The translations under genes were made by a program, and so were the position numbers. The notes beneath the pieces were generated by a model, which was not told where the DNA came from, ran no database searches, and saw only the letters and a list, made by a program, of their open reading frames with translations. Shown piece after piece: positions 25,232 through 36,660 of a stretch of DNA of 64,000 nt (its first letter is position 1; each line of letters starts with the position of its first letter). Source of the stretch: Earliella scabrosa (Eukaryota > Basidiomycota > Agaricomycetes > Polyporales > Polyporaceae); assembly GCA_022605405.1 (NCBI GenBank), contig JABYQQ010000008.1:992001-1056000 (forward strand), given 5' to 3'.

Positions 25232-25241
25232 CTCTTATATA
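25232..25241 (-). promoter_or_regulatory. TATA box of the membrane-protein gene
   Basis: TATATAAGAG on the minus strand, 44-53 bases before the ATG at 25188. Confidence 0.55.
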
Positions 25242-25384
25242 GAGGGCTTGAGCTGAGCACGCCCGAGCCACGCTCGGTGAAGGAGTACAACGAACGTGGC
25301 TTGATCGAGGATGAATGGCCCAGCGAGCACAGAAAGCACCCAAAAGGAAGGGTCATATCCAGTAACAAATGAAGGTAAGCAGGG

Positions 25385-25680
25385 TACAATGGTGTAGTGG
25401 CTGTAATGGCCCTAAACCGGGAATGTGAGGTGGTCTAAAGTCCCAACGGGTTCAGTCGTCTGTGCGCTGGTTCAAGACCGTCCCCTCCAGAAAACTTGGT
25501 TACTTCGTGTCGCCCGCTCTGAAAAGAGTGGATTGACCTGGTATAATACGCCCTTGACTGGCCAGGGAAGCAATTCCGCAACCTGCAGGGCGTGCCGAGT
25601 TAGTCTTAGGAGATCGGGACGCGTCGTCTGTTCGCGCAGATGGCCCGTGCCCCTCATAAACCCTTCCTTTTGCTATTAAC
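25385..25680 (+). repeat. tRNA-like polymerase III promoter, SINE candidate 2
   Basis: An A box (TGGTGTAGTGG at 25390-25400) and a B box (GGTTCAAGACC at 25469-25479) precede a non-coding body ending in pyrimidine/T-rich sequence. The head resembles the segment at 8651. The rest of the gap to 25845 shows no gene. Confidence 0.4.
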
Positions 25681-25845
25681 TTTTGTTTCTAGTTCTCAAC
25701 GTCTCGTAAGACTGCGCCTATGTTCCGACTCCGACTTTTGTAACTTTTGATTACTCATCATGGACCAAATGTGAACACGATATCGTGCTCAGTGCGGGAT
25801 TAGAGCACTACTATGTAAACCAAATAGTTACAAGGATAGGATACG

Positions 25846-26910
25846 TCAACGACCACAGATTTGGAGAGCGCTGTCCACCAACACTGGAACGCTCAGGCCC
25901 GTGGCAATCTTTGACAACGCATAGTCTAAGCCAGGATGCCCCCTCTGAGGATGACGAGGGACGTATTGGTTCCAGTCCTTGACGAGTGGCTTCCACTTCC
26001 AGCTACCCTCAACTCGCACGAATTTTCCGGGCAGAGCGATTCGATCGTACGTGTCCAGACATTGCAACGGGAAGCCGAGGTTGATACTGTGCATGCAGAA
26101 GTCGACGATGTCCGCCAGGATCATCTTGCGCATCGCCGGGGTGCCCACAGTGCTCGGGTGGTACATCGGGAAGCAATCCACGCTCGCGCTCTTGGTGCCC
26201 TCGACGTGGTACTCGATCATCAGCAGACCGGCGAAGTTGGCGTCCCGGGAGAAGAGCCGGATGCCTTCTTCGCGCCACGGGGCGGACGACTCCCAGTACC
26301 CGGGGTTGGCGCGGATGGACTGCTCGAGGTCGCGCGCGGAGATCTCGGTGAGCATGAACTTGGTCGCGGGGTCGCTCGATCCTGGCTTCGAGAGGCAGCG
26401 GAGGCTCATGTGGACGACCTGGGGGAGCTCGGAGCGCGGCACGCCCGGGCTGGACTCGTAGCCCGTCTGCCAATGCGTGACGGCCATGGTGCGGAACGTC
26501 CACGCGTGCGCGCGGACGAAGTCGAGGAGGTCGCTGGCGAACACGTGTTGGGACGTGTACCCGAACTGGACGACTTCCGACGCGGCGGCGGCCTCTGCTT
26601 CACGATTCGGGTTGTTGACGCGACATATAGGCCTTGGCATGAGCAACTCGGATTCCAGTGCTCCGCCTAGAACGGCACGAAAGCCGTCACTCACTTGTGC
26701 TTGGGCCACGCTTCCTTCTGGCATTATGCGCTGCAGTAGACTCCGACTCTAGAGGACGGAAGCGCACGCGCGGCATCTCTTCAATGTTTGGCCGTTCGTC
26801 TCGGGTTTCTTGCAGTTGCTGCAGAATCGGAGCGAGTTTCCGGCGATGGGCGGAGAGAATATTCCCTGCGACGGATCCACATGGCCGGACCGAGGGCTGC
26901 TGCTTGCGGG
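25846..26910 (-). pseudogene. MYND paralog 9: finger exon destroyed, C-terminal exon open
   Basis: The second exon (26632-25846) is an uninterrupted 262-codon frame with full signature: MHSINLGFPLQC, LPGKFVRVEGSWKWKPLVKDW, RGHPGLDYAL, ICGR end. The finger exon, about 26910-26695, still reads LRFCSNC and LKRCRAC but then meets a TAG (26751-26749), shows a short insertion with frame change, and has TAA (26726-26724) where paralogs have Glu between YCSA and CQK. The donor CACAA|GTGAGTG and the HKPIC junction survive. No start codon in frame upstream was found. Either a recent pseudogene or a gene now made from a later ATG without its zinc finger. Confidence 0.7.
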
Positions 26911-27223
26911 ACACAGTGAAGGTTGAAAGGTGAGTACAACGAGCGACTCGGTGAGCGCTGTCGTGAAGATGCCAGGATCACCGCAGTCACCCGGGCCGGT
27001 AGTGCTGTCATGCTGTAAGTATGGTCAAACCGTGGGCCGCATGATAGAAAAGAGGTCGCTCGGACATGAAAATGCGATGCAGAAAGATGAGCGCATAGTA
27101 TGGCATACAATCATAAGGAGGGCATAAGGCATAGGCATACAGAGATACAGAGTCAGACGGGCAGCGAGTGATGATACACCAACCTCGCACACCACGTACG
27201 AACAACGTCGACCAGATTTACAG
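26911..27223. other. intergenic stretch
   Basis: Between the broken MYND copy and the next leftward gene; no supported feature, likely 3' UTR of the downstream gene. Confidence 0.4.
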
Positions 27224-28534
27224 TTACGAGTGAAGGCGGCCGGTAACCATGTTCGCCTGGATCCGTTCATAGCTTGCCCTCATCTCGGGATCGTTGAGAA
27301 GAGCACCTGTGTTGACCCGCTTCGGGGGAGGCAACGGAGGCTTTGCGGTTCTGAGAGAGAGCCCCTCGCCGACCTTGAGCTCGTCGAGGAACCTGTAGCA
27401 GGGCATGCCGCAAAACTGGAAGATGATGAGCTCAGCGCGCAGCTCCCCCGAGTCGAATTTGGCGTAGGCATCCTGGTACCGCGCATATATAGCGTCTTCA
27501 GACAATTCTCTCCTGCCCGATCCGTGATCCATTCGGATTGCGGCAGCGGCATGGCGAGCCTGTTATGGTTCCGAGGCGTCAGCGGCTCATCTCCAGCTGG
27601 TCAGTATATGACGCATACCTCTTTGGGAAGCCGTCTCCATCCGTCGGGGCTCATGAAGATGCCTGTTCGGTGCGCGTAGTACTTCCCACAGTAGAGCCAA
27701 GACTTGTGCCCCCACACGTCTGCCGAACCAGGAGCGTTCAGCAAGTGGAAAGAGCCGGGATTGAACAGCTCGGCTTTCTCGCTGAACATCCAGCCGAAGC
27801 CGTTCATCCCAGGACGGATGCAGTCGATTCCGGGGGTGTTCGCGTCGTTCATCCAGAACATAGGGCGTCTGAGGTCGTCGTCGCGGACACCTCGCATCTA
27901 TAAAAAAATCACAGCGGATTAAGTTTCTGCGACTCTCAAGAGTACGGACGTACGGAAGGCTCACAGGCAAGTGATGAATGACGTCGTGCTCGCTCTTCAT
28001 GGGTGCCTTGACGAAGTCCAGACGACGGTAGAGGCACTCGCGGAGGGCGTCCTCGGGGAAAGTCATATGGCCAGGAATACTCGCAGGGGCCTTGGGTAGG
28101 AGAGCGGCGAGCTCATGTCCCAGCACCATGTCAAAGGACATCGACGTCTCGGAGCGAATGCGCATCTCCGCTCGCTGGCGGGCGACCGTGAGCTGTCCGA
28201 TACTGGGTGGGGTGGCTTTGACAACTGGTTGGGATGAGGTTGGGCGAGTTGTGCGAGATGCGGCCTTCTTGGCGTTTCCAGCCTGCTGCCTGGCCTTCGC
28301 CGACGCGGCCTGTGTCTTCGGTATCGACGAGGTCTGGCATGGGGTGGGGCGTGGAGGAACGTGATGAACGTTACGGTCGCGGATGAGGAGCGGTGGGCGC
28401 AAAGGCGACATGGTAAGTACTTGACGGTGGAGAGGAAAGATGAGAGGACTTACAAGCTGTTTAGCTGAACGCCTCTTAACCGAACTTGCGGGTGAGGCTG
28501 ACGTCCTGGCTGACATGCGATCGGAGGCTTGCAT
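27224..28534 (-). CDS. basic protein with a WLYxGxY domain (possibly DUF6697)
   Basis: Exons 28534-27965, 27897-27619 and 27559-27224 give about 394 residues. The first third is Ala/Lys/Arg/Ser-rich and probably disordered. The second exon contains WGHKSWLYCGKYYAHR and GWRRLPKEV, the W-x-Y-x-G-x-Y ... W-x-x-L-P pattern I associate with the basidiomycete domain DUF6697; this match is from memory and moderate. The last exon is acidic then Pro-rich. An alternative start is the ATG at 28408-28410. A TATA-like TATAAATA lies about 60 bases before 28534. Function unknown. Confidence 0.6.
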
Positions 28535-29384
28535 TGCAACTTGCTGGGCTCGTTTGTGATGATTTCTGCAGACATTGCTAGAGTAGCGTCATATTTATAT
28601 GAAGTGCACATGAGTGGCGAGAGGGTGTAACTTCAGTCGCTTTGACCGAGGAATCCTAGTATACGTAGCGCCCAGTCAAAGCGTTCGCCAGGTAGTGTGG
28701 CCGGGACACAATTGAGCGCAGTCATAGCCAAAGGGCGGTTGTCATAGCGTGATGTGAGTACGGCCGTATCGATTTGGCGGCCCATCCACCAGTAAAAGCA
28801 GGGTTGGGTGATGTAGGATCCAGACGATTCAGTCGCTTTGTCCTAGATCGCCAGGAAATGACCCGCCAAGATGAGACTGCTCCTAGCGGTGGATGCGTGT
28901 AGCATACAGAGAAATTATCAGTTACCGGCATGTAGAGTCTGCGTATAGTAGATCTTGATTTCAGAGTTACCTCGATGGCGAGGGCCCGAGTACGTCGATG
29001 TGGACGTAGGCAAGACGCAATCAGGCAATAGCTCCTCAGCTTGCATACCAGAAACGCTGTTCCACATTGCGAGGTCTGTGAGTTTTTCGGTACTCAAATG
29101 ATAAGCCAGCTTGTTGGAGTTCGAGGTAGGTCATGGTTGAGGACAAGGAGTATGAGCGGCTGCATGTGTGGCTGGCCGATCGCAGCGGCGGGCACTGGCA
29201 GCGCTCTGCGCAAACCTGCGCAGACCGTGACCTAATAGACATCCCTCTCTCCCAACACGGTCACCATCCTTCGGGAACGTGTCTGTATCTTGCACTGTGC
29301 TTCGTCGCATCCTCTGCTGCACTACTATTCACGTGTTAGCTTGGAGACTCTGTCAGACCCGCAGGGAGGGTCCGCCCCCTCCTC
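28535..29384. other. divergent intergenic region
   Basis: About 850 bases between two divergently transcribed genes, expected to hold both promoters. No repeat, RNA gene or splice-supported coding signal seen. Confidence 0.4.
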
Positions 29385-32058
29385 ATGATGGCTTCATGCT
29401 CCTCACGACTCCGAACTGGTCTACTTGCTACACTGCTGTGTGTTCTACCTAGCCTTGCGATATGGCCTTTCCCTTCGAAGAGATTTAGTGGAAATGCGCT
29501 GCTGAACGCAGGGTCCATGGGCATCGAGCCGGAAACTACGGTGCTCGCATTTGGCGACTTCAATGGGGATCAGTTGTGAGTAGTATCATCCTGCGTGCCA
29601 ACGCATTTGCTGAGGAAGAACCGCAGCCTGGACATTCTGGCGTTGGGGTCTGACCGTCAGACGTTGTACATATACTTGTGGGATCATGGTGAGTGCGCTT
29701 CGCGATCCTGTCTTGTACGTCATTGACCCAGGCAGAGGGGTACACCTTCAAGAACTCTGCTTCGTTCAAACACCCGGAGAGAGTATACAACGTCATCCCT
29801 GGGGACTTCACGCAGGATGGCAAACTGGACCTACTAGTCTATAGTCAGTCTGCGAAGATGAGCGAGTTGTCGGTCGACCTATACCCTGCGCTCCCGGCAG
29901 GAGGCTTCGGTGAGTCTTGTCCATACCTGCTATCCGCCCCAGTTGTCCCATATCTGGTAGACATGAACCGTATATCCTCTCCGACCTCCGGCCTTGCTCA
30001 GCCAATACCGATGGACATGAACGGGGACCTCAAGATTGACCTGTTTGGCATTCCGTCCCCGCAAGATTCCTCATCACCATTTAAGATTTGGCAGAACGTG
30101 TGGAACAACTCGAATCCTCACTCTGACGTATTCAGCATGTACGTGGCGGCATCCTCGCATGCGACGGCGTGCCTAACACACAAGCTTTATAGTACCAATC
30201 CCAAGTTCGATGGCTCACACTGCACGCTTGCCAACCCTCATAGTAATGCCGCCGTTGACTTGAATGGTGACTGTCTCGCAGGTTGGTCCCGACAGCTAGT
30301 GTCTGACTTGGAAGCCCTGCTGATCCAGTGGATCACTTGCAGACATGTTCTTGATATGCGAGGATCGTTCCTCGGGTTCAAAGTTCTTCCAGATCTGGGT
30401 TAATCGCAAGAGCAAAGGATTCGTGCTGACGCAACAAGGACCCCTCCCATCCGGCACTCAGGCCGTTTCTTTCGCGGACATTGGTGCGTCATCGGGATTG
30501 ACATGTTGCACTTAGTCCGCAGTCGCTCACGCTACGGTCGTAGACCGAGACGGCACTCTCGACATGCTCTTCGTGAGCTGCTCTTCAGTGTCCCCCGCAA
30601 CCGGCGTAGGGTCAACATGCTCGATTAACATCGCGTACAACAAGCAACTACCGCTCTGCGAATCGTCCTCACAACAAAGTGTAGTGAACGGCAAGCGCAT
30701 CTGCCGGCCGCCAGACGACCTCTGCACACCAGACCAGGACTTCAAGTTTGATCTCAGCGCGCGAGCTGATAACGACGTCAGTATTAGCGCATTCCAAGCA
30801 TCTGCGCTCTGCTGACTTGCCTTCAGGCGTTCGTCCGGATACCTTTTACAGACATCGTCCCTGCAACCAGAGATCTACCCACTGCCCCTGGTCTCCTTGT
30901 GATGGACACGACTCAGAGCCCTCCTGTCCCCATACCACTGAAGCTCGGAGATGTCAACCAGGATGGGTTCCCGGATCTGCTCGCAATTGTCGTCAAAGGG
31001 ACCGGGGCACAGCGGACGCGCACGCCCTACCTCATCCTGTCCGTCCCATGCGCGAAGGGCATCGCTGGGTGCGACAACCATGGCAACGGAAAACGGGGAT
31101 GGCAGGTCGTGAAGAAGGATGCGGACCCGCTGTATGCCGTCGAGGACGCGCGGTCCGTCGCGTTCTTGGACATGGACGAAGATGTGAGAGCCCCCGTCCT
31201 ACTGGGAATGTTATGCTTATCCGTCGACGGGATTCCAGGGCACGTTGGACATCATGGTCCAGAGAACGGGCGACCAGGGACGCGGCAATGTCATCTTCGT
31301 CCAAAATAACTTCTACTACGACGCGTTCTTCCTCAAGGCCATCGGTAAGTATGTTTCGCCTGACCTCTATGGTCGTTGCTGATGCGTTATCCAGTCCTCA
31401 ATGGAGCATGCACTAGCGGAACATGTCCAGCCAGTGACGGTGTGGATAAGTACCACGTACGCTGTGCTTTCATACTATGACCCGCTTGAGTTGCTAATCC
31501 TGGGTATAGCCGTATGGCGTAAGCTACTCGGGGGCGACGTATAAGTACACGGTTCTAGACACCTCCGGCCGACGGTCCGCCGCTCAAGGTCAGCCTCCTC
31601 GATCGCCAGCCGGCTATAGCTGACTCCCGTATTGCAGTCGGACAGATGCCTCAGGCAGCGTACCAATCCCTCCTCACGCCATACGTCTACTTCGGTCTTG
31701 GTCGCACCAACAACTATATCGAGAACCTCTTCGTCGGTTCGACGAAGCACACCGACCAGCACTACATCAACATGGAGGGTGTTATCCCGAACTCGAAGGT
31801 CGTCATCATCCCACCAGTTGAGGGCGACATGTGGAGGAAGGAGCTCTACCTGCGCCCGGGCGAGTGGGTCCCATGGGTCACCGTGACGGTCGTCGCTGCG
31901 TTGATCATCCTTGCGATCCTTGTGCTCGTGCTGCACTTGAACGAGAAGGTGCGTCCTTGCCTATATGTGCACAGCATGACGCTGACTGGGCTCTGCAGCG
32001 AGAAGACGAACTCGAGAGGAGACGAGCATCACATCACATCAACTTCGACGCGCTATAG
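29385..32058 (+). CDS. FG-GAP repeat type I membrane protein, ITFG1/TIP family
   Basis: About eleven exons encode a protein of some 650 residues. A signal peptide (residues 1-25, LLATLLCVLPSLA) leads into a beta-propeller with Asp-rich FG-GAP calcium loops: GDFNGDQ, GDFTQDGKLDLL, DMNGDLKIDLF, DLNGDC, DRDGTLDMLF, GDVNQDGFPDLL and DMDED/GTLDIMV. A single membrane helix near the C-terminus (WVTVTVVAALIILAILVLVL) is followed by a short charged tail REDELERRR encoded by a separate last exon. This is the layout of TIP/ITFG1, a surface or secretory-pathway protein whose fungal role is not established. Reading through 29910-29942 rather than splicing it keeps the frame. Confidence 0.85.
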
Positions 32059-32178
32059 TACAGACACTGGCTTCCGCGACGTACATCCGTCCCGCCCATC
32101 TTCTATCGTGCTATGTATATGTCACCTATCTTATAAGGATCATTGTATACCATCGTCTCACGCAGCACATACGACCGA

Positions 32179-33338
32179 CTAGTTTGATAGGAGCACCCAC
32201 GCCGTGCCCACCTTCTCGACTCGACCCTCGCCGACCAGCTTGTTCAGGTGCAGCTCGACGCTGTGTGCGGCAGGTGCCCATAGCTCCTTCGGGTACTTTG
32301 CGTAAATCGTGGCGACGATGGCCTCCGTCGTCCACCCGTCCGTGCTGAACCCTTGTATGCCATCCGGGACAACCTGCCGGAGCACGCGAAGGATCTGCTC
32401 CTCGCGCTCGACGCGGTGCTTGAGGTACATCGCGACCTTCGCGAGGCCGTCCGCGACGACGGGCCCGTGTCCAGGATAGACGGTCTCGTACGTCTGCACG
32501 CCGTCGGCGCCCTTGCCGAAGTCGATCATCTTCTGCAGGCTCGCCATGTACGGCCCGAGGTCCTCGAAGACGGCGGTGCCGTGCCCGAGGACGGTGTCGG
32601 CCGTGAAGAGTGCGCGGTCGGGCGGGTAGTGGATGCAGAGGGAGTCGGGGGTATGACCGGGGGTGTGGATGATACAGAGGAAGGACTCGGAGGAGGAGGA
32701 GGAGGAGGTGGTGGTGGTGGTGGTGACTGGAAGAGTGTCCCCGTCGGAGAGGTCGTGGATGGGTGCGCCCGTTGAGCTAGGTGTGTATGAATCGGGAATA
32801 AGAGAGTCGATGAGGGTCGATAGGCGAGAATCTGGGATGGAGAGAGGGATCTTGTGGATCCGCGGTGGTTTGTATGGGGCGGTTGGAGCACAATGCTTCT
32901 CGTCCCAAAGCCGGCGTAGGAGTGCGAGGACTGAAGGTAGTCCATGAGTGTGATCGTGGTGCCTGTGGGTCAGGATGATATCGGAGACATAGGGCTCGGT
33001 AGCATTCAGATCTCTCGTCTGGTCCAGGAGGGCCTCCTTGAGTATTGGGACATATTCGTCCTTCCCCTCGCCGGTGTCGATGAGGATGTAAGGATTGCGT
33101 TCTCCGACGAGGTATGTATTCGTCCCTGCCTGACGATCAGATCAAGAGCAGGTGCGCTAGCTCATGGTACTAGTCACCCTGAAGAGTGAATTTCCCTGGG
33201 TTCTATAGGTAGAGACAGTAAGAGTCTATCCAACGACTATCTCTCCAAGTTCCTCACCTGCCCTAATATTCTGGTGACCGTCTTGCTAAGCTGATAACAA
33301 GGCATAAGCGCGATTGCCACAACCTCGCCTGGAGCCAT
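32179..33338 (-). CDS. LACTB2: metallo-beta-lactamase fold hydrolase, LACTB2 type
   Basis: Exons 33338-33258, 33202-33178 (25 nt) and 33125-32179 give about 350 residues. The start of the fold reads NPGKFTLQGTNTYLVG, then THRHHDH (the H-x-H-x-D-H zinc motif), HTPGHTPDS, the AD of LFTADTVLG, and YPGHGPVV, followed by a winged-helix-like C-terminus. LACTB2 proteins are endoribonucleases acting on single-stranded RNA, mitochondrial in animals; the fungal role is inferred. A run of six Thr and six Ser (positions 32690-32725) is inserted between the zinc motif and HTPGH, from a GGT/GGA triplet repeat on the plus strand. Confidence 0.88.
32688..32728. repeat. GGA/GGT trinucleotide repeat inside the LACTB2-type gene
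   Basis: (GGA)n followed by (GGT)n on the plus strand, encoding poly-Thr then poly-Ser on the minus strand. Confidence 0.7.
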
Positions 33339-33558
33339 ATTACCCTAGCAATAGATGGGAGGGCTTCCAATGCCTCCATGGTCGTTAGTCCAGCTTGTTG
33401 AAGATGTGTACTGGTCAGAGCCAGGAGCACCGGGTAAGTACTCGGCAACCTGACCGGCTCAGAGCAGACAAGCGCGCATTACGTAAGCGAAGACACACCG
33501 GTGCTGGACGCAGTGGTGGGCGCCATCCCTCCACTCTTTCTGACCGACGACGACGACA

Positions 33559-36312
33559 ATGGCGACTGCAGTCACGATGACACCGACCGAGCCCCATGAC
33601 GGGATGCAGAAGAGGAAGAGGTATGTCGCTGACCTCTCATCATTGCGAGACACAACTGCTAATGTCGCAATAAGGTCGCGGTCTCCGGAGCACTCTGAGC
33701 AGCCACCGTCGAGTCGACGCAGGTCCCTCTCACCCCCTCCCGCCCGTCTCATCGACGTCCCAAAAGTTGCCGACGTGGACCCGGCACGGCGCGCAGAGCG
33801 CGAGAGGCAGCTGGCGGCGCGCATAGCAGAGAAGGAGCTGGAGAAGTTGGAGAAGGAGAAGGATGGCAAAAAGGAACCTGAGTTCGACGCCGCGGCCGAG
33901 TTTGCAAAGCTGACGAGCACGCGCTCTGGAGGTGTGTACATTCCTCCGGCGAGGCTACGGGCGATGCAGGAGGCGGCGTCGAAGGACAAGGCGAGCGCGG
34001 AGTACCAGCGGATTACCTGGGACGCGTTGCGCAAGTCCATCACCGGTATCGTTAACCGAGTCAACGTTGCCAACATCAAGCACGTCGTCCCCGAGCTCTT
34101 CCAGGAGAACCTCATTCGCGGTCGGGGACTCTTCGCTCGAAGTGTCATGAAGGCGCAGGCGGCCAGTTTGCCCTTCACGCCAGTCTTCGCTGCCCTCGTC
34201 GCGATCATCAACACGAAGTTGCCCCAAGTCGGAGAGTTGGTGTTGACGCGGTTGATCAGTCAGTTCCGGCGTGCGTTCAAGCGCAACGACAAGGTACGTA
34301 ATTACATCCTAGACCTATGACATTGGTGTTGAACATGTACGCAGATTGTATGTCACTCTACTACCACGTTCATCGCCCATCTCGTCAACCAGGGCGTTGC
34401 GCACGAAATCATAGCGCTCCAGATCCTCGTTCTGCTCCTTGAGCGCCCTACCGACGACTCCATCGAGATTGCCGTTGGCTTCATGCGGGAGGTCGGCGCG
34501 TTCTTGGGCGAGAACTCCCCAAAAGCAAACGCCACTGTGTTCGAACGGTTCAGGGCTGTGCTCAACGAGGGCTCTATCAGCCATCGTGTACAGTACATGA
34601 TCGAAGTGCTTATGCAAGTGCGCAAGGACAAGTACAAGGACAACCCGATCATTCCGGAAGGTCTGGACTTGGTCGAAGAGGACGAGCAGATCACGCATCA
34701 AATCCAGCTCGAGGAAGAGCTACAGGTACAGGAAGGACTGAGTGAGTTGTGCTCATTATCCTGGTTGATGAACTGGCTGAACATCTTGTTAGACATCTTC
34801 AAGTTTGACCCGAAGTATCTGGAGAACGAGGAGAGGTATAAGCAGATCAAGGCGGAGATTCTGGGCGAGGGGTCCTCCGACGAGGAGGAGTCTGGGTCCG
34901 AGGAGTCGTCAGAAGAGGACGAAGAAGAGGGTGAGTACACGTGTATCCCACTGTTAATGTTCTCTCATTTGACGCCACTTTAGCTGTGGAAGAGATTCAG
35001 GGCATTGAGGACAAGACACAAACAAACCTCATCAACCTCCGTCGAGTCATTTACTTGACTATCATGAATGCGTTGAACTACGAGGAAGCTGTGCACAAGC
35101 TGCTGAAGGTTCAGATCAAAGAGGGCCAGGAGGTATGCACACACCTGTTGACTAGTCATGTGTTCGGCTTACTCACGCGATATGCAGATCGAACTGTGCA
35201 AGATGGTCATCGAATGTTGTTCTCAAGAACGGTCCTATTCAACCTTCTACGGTCTTATCGGCGAACGCTTCTGCAGACTGAACCGCGTATGGTTTGACTG
35301 CTTCGAACAAGCGTTCCGCGAGTATTACGAAACCATCCATCGGTATGAGACCAACCGCCTACGGAACATCGCCCGCTTCTTCGGACACCTCCTGGCATCG
35401 GACGCAGTGTCGTGGAACGTGTTCGACTGCATCCAGCTCACCGAAGAAGACACGACGTCTAGCTCTCGTATCTTTATCAAGATTCTCTTCCAGGAGATCA
35501 CGGAGAGCATGGGTCTGAAGGTTGTTGCGGAACGCTTCAAGGATCCGGAGGTGAGGATGTCTTGCCGTGGCATGTTCCCCATGGACAACCCGAAGGACAC
35601 TCGGTTTGCCATCAACTACTTCACCTCCATCAATCTTGGGCCCATCACCGAGGAAATGCGTGAGCACCTGAAGGTACGTCCATTCCACTCCTTTACATCC
35701 TCGAAGTCGGCCCTCATCATGCCATCCGTCACCCAGAACGCTCCGCGTATCATCATGGAGCAACGACGGGCAATGCTCGAAGCCGAGTCGTCTTCGTCCG
35801 ACTCGGACAGCTCAGATTCCGACAGCTCCGACACCGACACCAAGTCCTCTTCCGACTCGGACTCGGACTCGGACTCGGTCGATAGCCGCCGCCGCCGTCG
35901 ACGTTCCCCTTCACCCCACCGCCGACGCGACGACTCGCGAACTCCTCCCCGGCGCGATAGGCGAGACTCGAGGTCGCCGCCACCGCGCTACCGCAAAGAT
36001 GATCGGGACAGGTCGCGCGACCGGGCCAGCCCTCGTAGGGATTCGCCCCCGCCTCCTCGACGCCGCGACTACTCGCCCGACCGCAGGGATAGGGACCGCT
36101 CGCGAGCTCGTGCGCGGTCGCCTCCCCCTTCCGCATCCCCGCCGCCTCGCTCGCGCAACGGCCGTCGTTCTCGTTCTCGGTCCTACTCGCCGCCTCGCCG
36201 CGGTGTTAAGGACTACGACAGGAGACGAGACGACTCGCGTGATAGGGACTACGAGCGGGAGCGGGATAGGAGGCGGAGGTCGGTGTCTAGGGATAGGTAT
36301 GGGAGACGGTGA
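33559..36312 (+). CDS. cwc22: pre-mRNA-splicing factor Cwc22
   Basis: A multi-exon gene. After a short RS-like N-terminus ([10 protein letters not shown]) the MIF4G domain starts at [10 protein letters not shown] and runs through [47 protein letters not shown] and [21 protein letters not shown]; an acidic linker ([19 protein letters not shown]) and an MA3 domain ([19 protein letters not shown] to [21 protein letters not shown]) follow, then a long Ser/Asp and Arg/Ser tail. An intron at 35674-35736 is in frame and stop-free but should be removed: spliced [14 protein letters not shown] fits the family. Cwc22 joins activated spliceosomes and loads eIF4A3 for exon-junction complexes; nuclear. Confidence 0.93.
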
Positions 36313-36660
36313 CCAGTTCTGCTGTCTCTCCTCTTGTGAGAGGCCGAATGGAAGGCCTCTGGGATGCCTGTACCGGTCAACACATGTATTGTATGTTACC
36401 ATGTTGTGCTCGTTCGCTCGCGCTTAGGCCCATCTACATGAGCCTGGAACCATTTTTGTCTTCGAGCAAGGAGCGTGTGTGTGCCCTTATGAATACATGA
36501 CATTGATACATTGTGTCCTTACACGACTGACAACTCCGGGCTACAACTGGAAGAGGTGGGTCCCTACTAGCCCTGACAGACTGTCCGATTGTGGTAGACA
36601 TACCAGTCCATTGAGGGAGAGGCATCCAAACACAGTATCCCATCTCACATCTTCACGACC
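36313..36660. other. convergent intergenic region
   Basis: Between the Cwc22 stop and the senescence-domain gene stop; expected to hold the two 3' UTRs. Nothing else seen. Confidence 0.5.

Noticed and set aside
25385..25480. A functional tRNA gene
   Set aside because: A and B boxes are present but acceptor and anticodon stems do not pair; treated as a SINE candidate.
32526..32945. Pro/Ser-rich minus-strand frame overlapping the LACTB2-type gene
   Set aside because: It is the wrong frame of the triplet repeat; the hydrolase frame has zinc motifs on both sides.
35674..35736. 63-nt in-frame, stop-free segment of Cwc22 as coding
   Set aside because: It starts GTACGT and ends CCCAG, and removing it gives the family-like [14 protein letters not shown] junction.
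35800..36310. Long minus-strand frames opposite the Cwc22 tail
   Set aside because: Arise from the Arg/Ser codon repeats on the plus strand.
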